Shown: one piece after another, positions 35,525-45,097 of the stretch | Layout: the number at the start of each line of letters is the position of its first letter | Numbering within the stretch: position 1 is the stretch's first letter | Assembly: GCF_030538695.1 (NCBI RefSeq) | Contig: NZ_JAUNTN010000012.1 | Span: 1 to 64,000 of the forward strand | Reading direction: 5' to 3' | Length of the DNA stretch: 64,000 bases | Origin: Paracoccus sp. (in: a-proteobacteria) | GTDB taxonomy: Bacteria; Pseudomonadota; Alphaproteobacteria; Rhodobacterales; Rhodobacteraceae | Notes under the pieces: generated by a model | Database searches by the model: none | The model's input: only the letters and a program-made list of their open reading frames with translations | Told to the model about the DNA's origin: nothing | Made by a program: the position numbers and the translations under genes

Positions 35525-35565
35525 ATTATAGCATGAATATGCCTATAAAGCATGATACAGATCAA
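35525..35565 (-). promoter_or_regulatory. FNR-type class II promoter of the TsdA-like gene
   Basis: ATGAT-ACAG-ATCAA (35552-35565) matches the FNR consensus in 9 of 10 positions. On the minus strand a perfect TATAAT (35530-35525) puts the transcription start near 35518, so the FNR site is centred about 41 bases upstream, the classic position for activation. The cytochrome ATG is about 60 bases further down. The site is 116 bases from fabA but in the wrong arrangement to activate it. Confidence 0.65.
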
Positions 35566-35680
35566 ACCCCTGCAGGTTCCGCGCCCTTGCGCGAACGCAG
35601 GCCCGAATGTTAGACGCAAGGTCAACATCACATTTGGCAGAGCGCCGGTCTCTGCCCCGAAGGACAAAGCAGGCCAAGCC

Positions 35681-36193
35681 ATGACCGCCATGACCAAGAC
35701 TTCCTTTAACCGTGACGATCTGCTGGCCTGCGCCCGTGGCGAACTGTTCGGCCCCGGCAATGCGCAACTGCCCGAACCGCCGATGCTGATGATGGACCGC
35801 ATCACCGATATTTCGCAGGATGGCGGGCTGCACGGCAAGGGGCATGTCGTGGCCGAATTCGACATCAACCCGGACCTGTGGTTCTTTCCCTGCCATTTCC
35901 CCGGCAACCCGATCATGCCCGGCTGTCTTGGCCTTGACGGGCTGTGGCAACTGACCGGGTTCAACCTTGGCTGGCGCGGCTGGACCGGGCGCGGCTATGC
36001 GCTTGGCGTGGGCGAGGTCAAGCTGACCGGCATGGTCCGCCCCGACCGCAAGATGCTGACCTATAAGGTGGATTTCACCAAGGCCGTGCAGACCCGCCGC
36101 CTGACCATGGGTGTGGCCGATGGCATCGTCGAAGCCGATGGCGAGGTGATCTATCAGGTCAAGGACATGAAAGTGGCGCTGTCGGAAAGCTGA
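35681..36193 (+). CDS. fabA: 3-hydroxydecanoyl-ACP dehydratase/isomerase
   Basis: Dehydrates 3-hydroxydecanoyl-ACP and isomerises the product to cis-3-decenoyl-ACP, the branch point to unsaturated fatty acids. It is 170 residues (E. coli 171). Active-site His72 lies in [13 protein letters not shown] and Asp86 in LGLDGLWQL. An open frame reaches back to 35552, but family N-termini fit the ATG at 35681 (a second ATG is at 35690). First gene of fabA-fabB-fabI. No irr/fur-type gene precedes it, unlike some alphaproteobacteria. Confidence 0.95.
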   Translation: MTAMTKTSFNRDDLLACARGELFGPGNAQLPEPPMLMMDRITDISQDGGLHGKGHVVAEFDINPDLWFFPCHFPGNPIMPGCLGLDGLWQLTGFNLGWRGWTGRGYALGVGEVKLTGMVRPDRKMLTYKVDFTKAVQTRRLTMGVADGIVEADGEVIYQVKDMKVALSES

Positions 36194-36307
36194 CACCTGC
36201 CGCCGGGCATAAGGGGCCGGATTGCGCATCAGACTTGTGCCAAACCCGCCCTGCCACTAACTTTCGAACAGGCCCTAAAGGGGCAAACTCAGGCAAAGGA
36301 AACTGCC

Positions 36308-37537
36308 ATGCGTCGCGTTGTCATCACCGGGTTGGGGGTCGTCTCGCCCATCGGCAATAATGCTGCCGAGGTCACGGAAAGCCTGCGCGCGGGGCGCTCG
36401 GGCATCGTTTTTGCCCCGGAATATGCCGAAAAAGGCTTCCGCAGTCAGGTTCACGGAATGCCGCAGATCGTGCTGGAAGACCACATCGACAAGCGCGACC
36501 TGCGCTTCATGGGACCGGGCGCAGCCTATAATTTCATCGCCATGGAACAGGCGATCAAGGACAGCGGGCTTGACGGAACCGACGTGTCCAACCCGCGCAC
36601 CGGGCTGATCATGGGGTCGGGCGGGCCGTCCACCAGCAACTTTTTCAACGCGCATCAGATCGTGATTGAAAAGGGTGCGCCGAAACGCATGGGGCCGTTT
36701 ATGGTGACGCGCTGCATGTCCTCGACCAACAGCGCCTGTCTGGCCACGCCGTTCAAGATCAAGGGCGTGAACTATTCCATCACCTCGGCCTGTTCGACCA
36801 GCGCCCATTGCATCGGCAATGGCGTGGAACAGATCCAGATGGGCAAGCAGGACATCGTATTCGCCGGCGGCGGCGAGGAACTGGACTGGACCCTTTCCTG
36901 CCTGTTCGATGCCATGGGCGCCATGTCGTCGAAATACAACGACACGCCGGAAACCGCATCGCGCCCCTATGACACAACCCGCGACGGGTTCGTGATCGCA
37001 GGCGGCGGCGGGGTCGTCGTGCTGGAGGAACTGTCGCACGCGCTGGCGCGTGGCGCGAAAATCTATGCCGAAGTGACCGGCTATGGCGCGACCTCGGACG
37101 GTTACGACATGGTTGCGCCCTCGGGCGAGGGCGGCGAACGCGCGATGCGTCTGGCGCTGGACACCCTGCCCGAAGGTCGGGCGATCAGCTATATCAACGC
37201 GCATGGCACCTCGACCCCGGTGGGTGACTTGGGCGAGGTTCAGGCCATCCGCCGCATCTTTGGCGAAGGCGCGACGCCGCCCATCGCCTCGACCAAATCG
37301 CTGACCGGCCACAGCCTTGGCGCGACCGGCGTGCATGAGGCGATTTATTCGCTGCTGATGATGGAAAACGGTTTCATTGCCGCATCGGCCAATGTCACCG
37401 AACTGGACCCCGACCTGAAGCCCGAAGAAATTGCGACCAGCCGCGTCGATGGCGTCGAGTTCGATTCGATCATGTCGAACAGCTTTGGCTTTGGCGGGAC
37501 CAATGCTTCGCTGGTCATGTCAAAATACCGGGGTTGA
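36308..37537 (+). CDS. fabB: 3-oxoacyl-ACP synthase I
   Basis: Condensing enzyme needed to elongate cis-unsaturated intermediates made by FabA. It is 409 residues, with the Cys-His-His triad C162 ([11 protein letters not shown]), H299 (NAHGTST) and H335 ([10 protein letters not shown]). Start ATG has AAAGGA eight bases upstream. It follows fabA by 114 bases and is two bases from fabI. The C-terminal [13 protein letters not shown] glycine loop is intact. Confidence 0.95.
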   Translation: MRRVVITGLGVVSPIGNNAAEVTESLRAGRSGIVFAPEYAEKGFRSQVHGMPQIVLEDHIDKRDLRFMGPGAAYNFIAMEQAIKDSGLDGTDVSNPRTGLIMGSGGPSTSNFFNAHQIVIEKGAPKRMGPFMVTRCMSSTNSACLATPFKIKGVNYSITSACSTSAHCIGNGVEQIQMGKQDIVFAGGGEELDWTLSCLFDAMGAMSSKYNDTPETASRPYDTTRDGFVIAGGGGVVVLEELSHALARGAKIYAEVTGYGATSDGYDMVAPSGEGGERAMRLALDTLPEGRAISYINAHGTSTPVGDLGEVQAIRRIFGEGATPPIASTKSLTGHSLGATGVHEAIYSLLMMENGFIAASANVTELDPDLKPEEIATSRVDGVEFDSIMSNSFGFGGTNASLVMSKYRG

Positions 37538-37539
37538 AG

Positions 37540-38322
37540 ATGTTGTTAAAAGGTAAACGTGGCCTGGTGATGGGGGTGGCGAATGACCGCTCGATCGCCT
37601 GGGGTATTGCCAAGGCGCTGGCCGATCAGGGCGCGGAACTGGCCTTTTCCTATCAGGGCGAGGCTTTCGGCAAACGGGTCGAACCGCTGGCCGCCGCTGC
37701 CGGGTCGGATTTCCTTCTGGATGTGGATGTGACCGATGATGCATCGCTGGATGCGGCTTTCGGCGCGATCAAGGAACGCTGGGGGCGGCTGGATTTCGTC
37801 GTTCACGCCATCGCTTTCAGCAACAAGGACGAGCTGACCGGCCGGTTCATGGACACCAGCCGCACGAACTTCAAACACAGCCTTGAGATTTCCTGCTATT
37901 CCCTGATCGAGGTTGCCCGCCGTGCGCACCCGCTGATGGCAGAAGGCGGCTCGATCCTGACCCTGACCTATGGCGGCTCGAACCGGGTGACGCCGTTCTA
38001 TAACGTCATGGGCGTGGCCAAGGCGGCGCTGGAATCGGCGGTGCGTTATCTGGCCAATGATCTTGGCCCGGACGGGATCCGCGTGAACGCGATTTCGCCG
38101 GGGCCGATGAAAACCCTTGCCGGGGCAGCCATCGGCGGCGCACGCAAGACCTTTCGCCATACCGAGGCGAACGCGCCGCTGCGCGCCAATGCCACGCTGG
38201 AGGCCATCGGCGGCACGGCCGTCTGGTTGACCAGCGACTGGGGCGCCTGCACCACCGGCGAGGTGGTGATGGTGGACGGCGGCTATCACGTCCTTGGGAT
38301 GCCACAGAGCGAGAACCTGTAA
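37540..38322 (+). CDS. fabI: Enoyl-ACP reductase (NADH)
   Basis: Final reductive step of fatty-acid elongation and the target of triclosan-type inhibitors. It is 260 residues with the FabI nucleotide loop GVANDRSIAWGIAK and catalytic Y154-x6-K161 (FYNVMGVAK). An in-frame TTG at 37534 overlaps the fabB stop, but the ATG at 37540 is the normal N-terminus. Last gene of fabA-fabB-fabI; a hairpin and a REP-like copy follow. Confidence 0.94.
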   Translation: MLLKGKRGLVMGVANDRSIAWGIAKALADQGAELAFSYQGEAFGKRVEPLAAAAGSDFLLDVDVTDDASLDAAFGAIKERWGRLDFVVHAIAFSNKDELTGRFMDTSRTNFKHSLEISCYSLIEVARRAHPLMAEGGSILTLTYGGSNRVTPFYNVMGVAKAALESAVRYLANDLGPDGIRVNAISPGPMKTLAGAAIGGARKTFRHTEANAPLRANATLEAIGGTAVWLTSDWGACTTGEVVMVDGGYHVLGMPQSENL

Positions 38323-38329
38323 CGCAGGA

Positions 38330-38346
38330 CCGGGGCTCTGCCCCGG
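38330..38346 (+). terminator. Hairpin after fabI
   Basis: CCGGGGC-TCT-GCCCCGG, a perfect 7-bp stem eight bases after the fabI stop, with no T run. It abuts a REP-like copy. Confidence 0.6.
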
Positions 38347-38374
38347 ACCCCGGGATATTTAGGGACAAAAGATG
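38347..38374 (+). repeat. REP-like repeat, partial copy overlapping a start codon
   Basis: ACCCCGGGATATTTAGGGACAAAAGATG shares the GGGATATTT..GGGACAAAAGAT core of the copies at 6147 and 12004. Its last three bases are the ATG of the next gene, and no other Shine-Dalgarno is visible. Confidence 0.7.
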
Positions 38375-39202
38375 GCACGCTTCTTCAATGCAGATGACGG
38401 GGCGCGGATCGCTTATGACGATCAGGGCGCGGGCTTGCCGGTTCTGTGCCTTGCCGGGCTGACCCGAACCATGGCCGATTTCGACTATCTTGCGCCGCAT
38501 CTGGAGGGCGTGCGGCTGATCCGCATGGATTATCGCGGGCGCGGCCAGTCGGAACACACCGGCGGCGCGACCTATACCGTCCCGCGAGAGGCCCGCGATG
38601 TGGTGAACCTGCTGGATCATCTTGGGCTGGACCGGGTGGCGGTGCTTGGAACCTCTCGGGGCGGGCTGATCGGGTTGTTCATGGCGGCGACCGCGCGGGA
38701 CCGGATGTCGGGTCTGTGCCTGAACGATGTCGGCCCGGTAATCCAGCGTGACGGGCTGGTGCGGATTTTCGACTATATCGGGCGCACCCCCTCGGGCCGG
38801 ACGCTGGAGGAGGTGGCGCAACGGATGGCCGCTGCGAACCCCGGTTTCAGCAATGTGCCAGAGGGCCGCTGGCTGGAGGACGCCCGCCGCCATTTCGTGC
38901 AGACGCCCGAAGGGGTCAGGATCAACTATGACCCGGCGCTGCGCGATGCGTTTATCGCGGCTTTTGATGGTGAGGTGCCCGACCTTTGGCCCCTGTGGGA
39001 CGCCACCGCCGGGATGCCGGTCGCGTTGATCCGGGGGGCGAACTCGGACCTGCTCGCGCCCGAGGCCGCGCAGGAAATGGCCCGTCGCCGCCCCGATCTG
39101 ATCTTGGCCGAGGTGCCGGGCCGGGCGCATATCCCCTGGCTCGACGAGGCCGAGTCACTGGCGGCGATCCGCGACTGGCTAACAGCAATCCGGGCCAATT
39201 GA
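38372..39202 (+). CDS. Alpha/beta hydrolase
   Basis: A 276-residue alpha/beta-fold hydrolase. Nucleophile elbow GTSRGG (Ser at about 92), oxyanion region GLTRTMADFDYL, acid in the RGANSDLLAPE region and His in PGRAHIPW. The substrate is unknown; the family includes esterases and epoxide or haloalkane hydrolases, and the N-terminal FFNADDGARIAYDDQGAG resembles the proline iminopeptidase/esterase branch. The ATG is provided by a REP-like repeat. It follows fabI by 49 bases but is separated from it by a hairpin. Confidence 0.82.
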   Translation: MARFFNADDGARIAYDDQGAGLPVLCLAGLTRTMADFDYLAPHLEGVRLIRMDYRGRGQSEHTGGATYTVPREARDVVNLLDHLGLDRVAVLGTSRGGLIGLFMAATARDRMSGLCLNDVGPVIQRDGLVRIFDYIGRTPSGRTLEEVAQRMAAANPGFSNVPEGRWLEDARRHFVQTPEGVRINYDPALRDAFIAAFDGEVPDLWPLWDATAGMPVALIRGANSDLLAPEAAQEMARRRPDLILAEVPGRAHIPWLDEAESLAAIRDWLTAIRAN

Positions 39203-39588
39203 CCCGCCTGCGCGACAATGGCAACCTGACTGGAAAGTATAAGCTGGACCCCGCTTTGAAACTGACGCTGCGACTGCTGATTACCGTCTGGATCCTGCTT
39301 GGCGCGGCCATGCTGGGACCACGACCGGATTTCACGCCCGCGCCGTCACATTCCAGTATCTCGGTTCTTGAGCTTGGCCAGAAGGCCATCGAAGCCCGCA
39401 GCCTGAACCTGCGCCTTTCCCTTGCCCGCTGGGACGGGGACAGCGGCCCGGCAATCCTGCCTGACTGGCCTGTTCCGATACAGCAAAGCCCGGCCCCGCG
39501 CCGTGTGGCGGCTCTGCCATTGCAACCGCGCGCCGGGCCTCTGGCCTTTGTGCGACCGCTGACACGAGGCCCGCCCCTGAACGTCTGA
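39199..39588 (+). CDS. Small hypothetical membrane-anchored protein
   Basis: A 129-residue frame opening at a TTG that overlaps the hydrolase stop. A membrane helix (LTLRLLITVWILLGAAMLG) is followed by a Pro-rich exported tail with no recognised domain. Codon use is similar to the neighbours. The start is uncertain; no ATG is available, so expression as drawn is tentative. Confidence 0.4.
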   Translation: MTRLRDNGNLTGKYKLDPALKLTLRLLITVWILLGAAMLGPRPDFTPAPSHSSISVLELGQKAIEARSLNLRLSLARWDGDSGPAILPDWPVPIQQSPAPRRVAALPLQPRAGPLAFVRPLTRGPPLNV

Positions 39589-39613
39589 CGCAAGCGCCCG
39601 GCTTGCCGGGCAT

Positions 39614-39928
39614 GTGACGGATCAAACTCAGGACAAACCTATGAAACCTCAGAACTTTCGCCCGGATGTCGCGCATCCGGTTCCGCCCTTTGGCATGACC
39701 CCGGCAGCCGCCGGGCAGGTGCAGATGCCGGCGCAGCCGGTCACGCCCGCCACCAGCACCTGCCGCGATTGCGGAACCAGTATCCCGACCAGCGAAACGC
39801 AATGCGCCCTTTGCGCCCGCAAAGAGGGCAGCGGTAGCACCGGCGCAACCACGGCGCTGCATTGGCTGCTGTTTCTGGCGACCATGACCGCGCTGCTTGG
39901 CGGCGGCTGGATGCTGCAACATATGTGA
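39614..39928 (+). CDS. Small zinc-ribbon protein with C-terminal membrane helix
   Basis: A 104-residue protein (GTG start at 39614, or ATG at 39641). The CRDCGTSIPTSETQCALC motif is a four-cysteine zinc ribbon (two CxxC pairs, about 54-71), and the C-terminus is one membrane helix (LHWLLFLATMTALLGGGWML). No function known. It precedes the sulfotransferase gene by 59 bases, same strand. Confidence 0.55.
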   Translation: MTDQTQDKPMKPQNFRPDVAHPVPPFGMTPAAAGQVQMPAQPVTPATSTCRDCGTSIPTSETQCALCARKEGSGSTGATTALHWLLFLATMTALLGGGWMLQHM

Positions 39929-39987
39929 TCGCAACTTGTGACGCCGCGCATGGGCGGTTACTTTGCCTGCGAAGCAAAGGGCCGCCC

Positions 39988-40752
39988 ATGACAACGCAAT
40001 TCCTGATCCTGACGATGCCGCGCAGCGGGTCTTATCACCTGTCATCGCTGCTGGACAGCGCCCCGGACATCACTTGCTATGGCGAGGTTTTCAAGGATCA
40101 GCGGATCGAGCTGCCCAAGGATATTCTGCACACGCTGAACCTTGCACCGCAGCAGGTGGCGCAGCGCAATGCTGACCCGATGGGCTTTCTGGACCGGTTG
40201 ACCAAGGCGACCGCCACCCCGATCATGGGGTTCAAAGAGTTCCCCGCCCGGCTGCTGCCGCTTGGACTATGGGGCAGGCTGGTCGCATCACCCGACTGGC
40301 GCAAGATCATGCTGCATCGCAACATCCTGCGCCGCTATCTGTCGCTGTTGCGGGCGCGGGAAAGCGGACATTATACCCGCCGCAAGGCGCAGGCCGATGC
40401 AATCCCGGTCGAGGATCGCCGGGTGCATTTCGACGCCGCAGAGTTTGCCGAGTTCGCCGGCCGGCAACAAAACTTTATCAATCGCTGCACCCGGCTGGCC
40501 CAAAACCCCGATGCCGGTCAGGTGATGCAGGTGGATTACGCAGATCTGTCTGCCCCCCAAACCCTGCACCGGATGCTGACCTTTCTGGGATCAGACGCGG
40601 ACGCGGACAAGCTGCGTTCGGAGTATCTGCCCCAAACCCGGCCCGATACGCGACTGGCCGATATGGTTCAGAACTATGACGAGATGGTTGCGGCGCTGAA
40701 CGACACCGGGATGCAGGAGGTCTTGGCCAATGCAGAAAAACCCGGTTCCTGA
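39988..40752 (+). CDS. Sulfotransferase-family protein
   Basis: Transfers sulfate from PAPS to an acceptor (unknown here). The 254-residue protein starts FLILTMPRSGSYHLSSLLDS, where PRSGS is the 5'-phosphosulfate loop, and has MLHRNILRRYLSLLRARESG as the 3'-phosphate-binding region. AAGGG precedes the ATG by six bases. It overlaps the next gene by 23 bases. Pairs of a sulfotransferase and a DUF6473 protein are common in Rhodobacteraceae and may modify a cell-surface glycan; that is inference. Confidence 0.8.
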   Translation: MTTQFLILTMPRSGSYHLSSLLDSAPDITCYGEVFKDQRIELPKDILHTLNLAPQQVAQRNADPMGFLDRLTKATATPIMGFKEFPARLLPLGLWGRLVASPDWRKIMLHRNILRRYLSLLRARESGHYTRRKAQADAIPVEDRRVHFDAAEFAEFAGRQQNFINRCTRLAQNPDAGQVMQVDYADLSAPQTLHRMLTFLGSDADADKLRSEYLPQTRPDTRLADMVQNYDEMVAALNDTGMQEVLANAEKPGS

Positions 40753-42184
40753 CCGCCATTCGGCCTTTTATGAGACGCAAGACGACAGCCTGATCGACTA
40801 TGAAATCAGCACCTCGCTTGGTTTTCCAGCGCGGCGGGTCACAACCGACAACCGGGTGCCGGTCGTTGCGGCGATCGGCTCGGCCCATACGTTCGGGCGG
40901 TTTGCGGCGCGGCCTTGGCCCCGGCTGTTGGGGGATGAATACGGGATACCCACGCTGAACATCGGTGCAGGCGGCAAGCCGCCGGCCTTTTTCCACCAGC
41001 ACCCGGCCATCATGGCAGAGGTCAACAAGGCGCAGGTGGCGGTGGTGCAATGCCCCTCGGCGCGATTCCTGATCCGCCGCGCGGCCCGCACCGTGGCGCG
41101 GTTCCGCACCCGCTATGCCCCGCAACTGCTGGAACTGGCCGATGGCTGGCCGCAGCCCACGCGGCTGATCCAGACCATTCAGCGCCGCATTTCTGCCAGC
41201 GTGGCCGAGGCCGTGCTGGTCCGCACCCGCGCCCTGTATATCACCGAAATGACCACGCTGGCGCAGGCGATTACCGTGCCCAAGCTGCTGTTCTATTTCT
41301 CATCCACCCCGCCCGAAGCGAAACAGCCGACCACCGATGCGCGGGGCGAGGATCAGTTGGGGGGCTTTCCCGGCCTTGTCGATGGCCCGACACTGGCCGC
41401 CGTGGCGGCAGCGTTTGACGACCTGCTGATCGTGCAAAGCGACACCGACCTGCCCGAAGCGATGGGCGGCGGCGCAGATGTAACCATGCCCAGTTTTGGC
41501 CGCGACGGGATGAACCATTACTACCCCTCGCAAGAGATGCACCATCAGGCCGCCGAGGCCGTTGCGGAACGGCTGCACAGCCGCTTTGGCCTGCCGGTGC
41601 GTCCCGTGCCGCGACCTCTGACCAATGCGCAACTGCTGCCGCAGGGGTTGATGCCGCTGTTGCCCGCACCCGCGCTGCGCCTGACCGCTCCGGTTACGGC
41701 GCAAATCCGGCGGCTGCCCTATGCCACGCTGGACGGGCAGCGCGATTGCCAGATCAGCTTCGAGGCGGCGGCGGAAATCGGCAAGGGTTTTGCCTCGTGG
41801 CTCATGCGGCGCGGGGCGCTGGCCCCCCGGCTGATCATCTGCCCGCCGCTGACATGGCTGACCCTGACACCGTTTGCCGAGGAGCGTGACCAGCCCGGCT
41901 TTACCGAGGCGCTGGATGCGTTGGCCGATATGGAACCCGACCTGCTGGACCCGATGCTTGCCCCCTACGCGCGGATCATGGCCGATGCCGCCCGGCTGGC
42001 AGAGGCCCTGCCCGCCCTGCCGCTCACCGATCTGCGGCTGGAGGGCGACCGGCTGACACAGCACGACAGCGCGCCCTCGGGCCAGCCTGCGCCGGACGCG
42101 CCCGCGCCTGGCTGGCTGGCGGCGCATCCGGTCAGCCGCGCCTATCACGACCTGCTGACGCGGCGCTTGTGGGTCAGGGGATAA
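40730..42184 (+). CDS. DUF6473-type hypothetical protein
   Basis: A 484-residue protein with a DUF6473-like N-terminal region ([19 protein letters not shown]..., [38 protein letters not shown]). The GSxxTFGR and following NIGAGG give it the look of an SGNH-hydrolase-like fold. Overlapping the sulfotransferase gene by 23 bases points to a joint role. The C-terminal half (about 300-484) is less recognisable. The last 11 bases overlap the end of the convergent ade gene. Confidence 0.7.
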   Translation: MQKNPVPDRHSAFYETQDDSLIDYEISTSLGFPARRVTTDNRVPVVAAIGSAHTFGRFAARPWPRLLGDEYGIPTLNIGAGGKPPAFFHQHPAIMAEVNKAQVAVVQCPSARFLIRRAARTVARFRTRYAPQLLELADGWPQPTRLIQTIQRRISASVAEAVLVRTRALYITEMTTLAQAITVPKLLFYFSSTPPEAKQPTTDARGEDQLGGFPGLVDGPTLAAVAAAFDDLLIVQSDTDLPEAMGGGADVTMPSFGRDGMNHYYPSQEMHHQAAEAVAERLHSRFGLPVRPVPRPLTNAQLLPQGLMPLLPAPALRLTAPVTAQIRRLPYATLDGQRDCQISFEAAAEIGKGFASWLMRRGALAPRLIICPPLTWLTLTPFAEERDQPGFTEALDALADMEPDLLDPMLAPYARIMADAARLAEALPALPLTDLRLEGDRLTQHDSAPSGQPAPDAPAPGWLAAHPVSRAYHDLLTRRLWVRG

Positions 42185-43868
42185 TCTCGAACCGGGTCAC
42201 ATCGACCATGCCGCAATCGGTGATCTTCAGCGCCGGGATCACCGGCAGCGCCAGAAAAGCCAGTTGCAGGAACGGTTCGGCCAGCACCACCCCAAGCGAA
42301 GCCGCCGCCGCCCGCAGATCATGCAGACGGTCACGCACGGTTTCGAACGGCTCAAGGCTCATCAGGCCCGCAACTGGCAGCGGCAGCTCCGCCAGCACCT
42401 TGCCGTCCCGCACCACGACAAAGCCGCCCTCGATTTCCGACAGCCGGTTCGCGGCCAGTGCCATATCCGCGTAATCCGCCCCCACGGCGACAATATTGTG
42501 GTGGTCATGGCAAACGGTCGAGGCAATCGCCCCCGCCTGCAACCCAAAGCCGCGCACGAAACCCGTGGCGATATTGCCGTTCTTGCCGTGCCGCTCGATC
42601 ACCGCAATGCGGATCAGGTCACGGGCAGGATCGGGGCGCTTGTCGCCATCCTCGGGCGGGATGTCGATGCGCAGGTGTTCCGTGATGATCTTGCCTTCGA
42701 TAATGCCGATCACATCGGTGTCCACGCAGTTGCCACCCGCCCGGAAATCCGCCGCCACCACCTGCGGTGCCTTGACCGAGGCCCGCCCCACCGGCGCCAG
42801 CGCCCCCCGCGCCGCGAAAGCCGCCGCATCCGCCACCCGGCCTGCGCAGATCACCAGCGCCGGGCGGCAGCTTTCCAGCGCATCAACCGCAACAATATCG
42901 GCCCGCTTACCCGGCGCAATCTGGCCACGATCCTTAAGCCCGAACGCCTCAGCCGCCGACAGCGAGGCCGCGCGATAGGCCGCCAGCGGCGAACAGCCCC
43001 GTGCGATCAGGCTGCGGATCATGTGATCGAGATGGCCTTCCTCGGCAATGTCCAGCGGGTTCCGGTCGTCGGTGCAAAGACAGATATAGGCCGAGGCCGC
43101 ATCCGTCAGCACCGGGGCAAGCGCCGCCAGATCCTTGGACACCGAGCCTTCACGGATCAGCACCCGCAACCCCTTGGCCAGCTTCTCGCGGGCCTCATCC
43201 GCCGTCGTCGCTTCATGCTCGGTGCGGATACCGGCGGCAATATAGGCGTTCAGATCACACCCCGAAAGCTGCGGCGCATGGCCGTCGATATGGCCGCCCG
43301 CGAACAGCCGCAGCTTGGCCATCAACGCCGGATCGCGGGCAATCACGCCGGGATAGTTCATCATCTCGGCCAGCCCGATACCGCTGGCATGTCCCATCAG
43401 CGGGGCCAGATCGGCGGTCTCGATCCGCGCCCCGGCGGTCTCCATATGGGTCGAAGGCACGCATGACGACAGTTGCACCCGCAGGTCCATCAGCGTCAGA
43501 CGGCTGGCATCCTGAAACCAGCGGATACCGTTCACACCGATCACATTGGCGATTTCATGCGGATCACAAATCGCGGTGGTCACGCCATGCGGGGTCACGC
43601 AGCGATCGAACTCCAGCGGGGTGACAAGGCTGCTTTCGACATGCAGATGCGTGTCGATAAAGCCCGGCACCAGCATCAGGCCGCTGACATCAATCACCCG
43701 CGCGGCATCATAATCCGCACCGATACCGACGATAGTTTCCCCGCAAATCGCCACATCGCCGGGGATCAGCGCCCCGGTGACGACATCGAACACCTGCCCG
43801 CCGCGCAGGACCAGATCAGCGGGCGCATCCCCCCGCCCCTGCGCAATACGGCGTGCCAGATCGTCCAT
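42174..43868 (-). CDS. ade: Adenine deaminase (amidohydrolase)
   Basis: Deaminates adenine to hypoxanthine for purine salvage. It is 564 residues, normal for the Ade family. Metal-site motifs are [12 protein letters not shown] (HxH), [19 protein letters not shown] and CTDDRNP. Start ATG at 43868 is chosen because an upstream frame extension (to 43928) lacks family similarity. Ends inside the 3' end of the DUF6473 gene and stands alone as a unit. No regulatory site was found. Confidence 0.9.
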   Translation of the reverse strand: MDDLARRIAQGRGDAPADLVLRGGQVFDVVTGALIPGDVAICGETIVGIGADYDAARVIDVSGLMLVPGFIDTHLHVESSLVTPLEFDRCVTPHGVTTAICDPHEIANVIGVNGIRWFQDASRLTLMDLRVQLSSCVPSTHMETAGARIETADLAPLMGHASGIGLAEMMNYPGVIARDPALMAKLRLFAGGHIDGHAPQLSGCDLNAYIAAGIRTEHEATTADEAREKLAKGLRVLIREGSVSKDLAALAPVLTDAASAYICLCTDDRNPLDIAEEGHLDHMIRSLIARGCSPLAAYRAASLSAAEAFGLKDRGQIAPGKRADIVAVDALESCRPALVICAGRVADAAAFAARGALAPVGRASVKAPQVVAADFRAGGNCVDTDVIGIIEGKIITEHLRIDIPPEDGDKRPDPARDLIRIAVIERHGKNGNIATGFVRGFGLQAGAIASTVCHDHHNIVAVGADYADMALAANRLSEIEGGFVVVRDGKVLAELPLPVAGLMSLEPFETVRDRLHDLRAAAASLGVVLAEPFLQLAFLALPVIPALKITDCGMVDVTRFEIIP

Positions 43869-43955
43869 GATGCCCCGCTGTGCTGTTGGCCGAGCATAGC
43901 GGCTTGCGCCCCCCGGCAGCAACGGCAATCATGCCGCCAGCCAAAGGATGACCGC

Positions 43956-44732
43956 ATGACCCTGCCTTTTTCCGACCACCAGATTGCCGTTCCCGGCGGC
44001 ACCGTCTTTCTGCGCGACTGGCCGGGCCGGGACGATCTGCCGCCGGTTCTGCTGCTGCATGATTCGCTGGGTGCGGTCGCCTTGTGGCGCGACTTTCCCG
44101 CGCGACTTGCACAGGCGACAGAGCGGCGGGTGCTGGCTTATGACCGGCTTGGCTTTGGCCAATCGACCCCGCTGCAAGATCGCCCGGCGCTGGACTTCAT
44201 CGCCGCCGAGGCCCGCAGCACTATCCCCGCACTGACCGAGGCGCTGGCGCTGGATCGTTTCGTGATCTGCGGTCACAGCGTTGGCGGCGGCATGGCGGTG
44301 GAAACGGCCGCACAGCATCCTGACCATGTGGCGGCGCTGATAACCATTGCCGCGCAGGCGATGGTCGAGGATTGCACCCGCGAGGGCGTCCTGACCGCCC
44401 GCAAACTGTTCGCCTCACCCGCCGCACTGGCGCAGTTGGAACGGTATCACGGCGACAAGGCCCGCTGGGTGCTGGATGCCTGGACCGAAATCTGGCCGGA
44501 CCCGGCTTTCGCGGATTGGTCCCTGCGCGACGTATTGCCCCGCGTCACCTGCCCCACACTGGCGCTGCATGGTGAAAACGATGAATACGCCTCGTCTCGC
44601 CAGCCACAGATGATCGCGGAACTGACCCATGGCCGGCTGCAAATCCTGCCCCGAACCGGCCATGTCCCGCACCGCGAATCCCCCGACCTGCTGATCGAGG
44701 CAATCTGCGCCTTTTTGGTCAGCCTGCGCTAA
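43956..44732 (+). CDS. Alpha/beta hydrolase
   Basis: A 258-residue alpha/beta hydrolase. Nucleophile elbow GHSVGGG (Ser at about 108), acid region HGENDEYA, catalytic His in RTGHVPHRESPDL. An upstream open frame exists, but the ATG at 43956 has AAAGGA nine bases before it. Divergent from ade across 87 bases. Substrate unknown. Confidence 0.82.
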   Translation: MTLPFSDHQIAVPGGTVFLRDWPGRDDLPPVLLLHDSLGAVALWRDFPARLAQATERRVLAYDRLGFGQSTPLQDRPALDFIAAEARSTIPALTEALALDRFVICGHSVGGGMAVETAAQHPDHVAALITIAAQAMVEDCTREGVLTARKLFASPAALAQLERYHGDKARWVLDAWTEIWPDPAFADWSLRDVLPRVTCPTLALHGENDEYASSRQPQMIAELTHGRLQILPRTGHVPHRESPDLLIEAICAFLVSLR

Positions 44733-44786
44733 GCAAGATCGGCCAATCGCAGGGATCAGCTCAAAACATTCGAAAATCGGGAGTGA

Positions 44787-44862
44787 TGGTGCCCGGAGGC
44801 GGATTCGAACCACCGACACGCGGATTTTCAATCCGCTGCTCTACCAACTGAGCTATCCGGGC
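44787..44862 (-). tRNA. tRNA-Phe (GAA)
   Basis: Full cloverleaf on the minus strand: acceptor GCCCGGA/TCCGGGC, D-stem GCTC/GAGC, anticodon stem GCGGA/TCCGC with loop TTGAAAA (anticodon GAA), T-arm GGTGG-TTCGAAT-CCGCC, and an encoded CCA. 76 bases. It lies directly downstream of yacG in the same orientation. Confidence 0.97.
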
Positions 44863-44932
44863 ATCTGGTCTTGCGACCGTGGAGGGCTGATTAGCCCAAG
44901 GCGGCGGGCCTGTCCAGCCCTGTTCTGGAAAA

Positions 44933-45097
44933 TTATTCCTCATCCGGGGCGGTCGGCTGCACGGCCTCGCCCGGAATGACGTAATCGCCGCGCAACCAGC
45001 GGGCAAGGTCCACATCGGCACAGCGTTTGCTGCAAAACGGGCGGTATTCCGGCGCGGTCGGCTTGTTGCAAACCGGGCAGTTCGTCTGGCGGCTCAT
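44933..45097 (-). CDS. yacG: DNA gyrase inhibitor YacG (zinc protein)
   Basis: A 54-residue protein that, in E. coli, binds GyrB and inhibits gyrase. Zinc ligands are visible as CPVC (about 7-10) and CSKRC (about 22-26), and the start ATG overlaps the rng stop by four bases. The rng-yacG-tRNA-Phe order is usual in this family. Confidence 0.92.
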   Translation of the reverse strand: MSRQTNCPVCNKPTAPEYRPFCSKRCADVDLARWLRGDYVIPGEAVQPTAPDEE

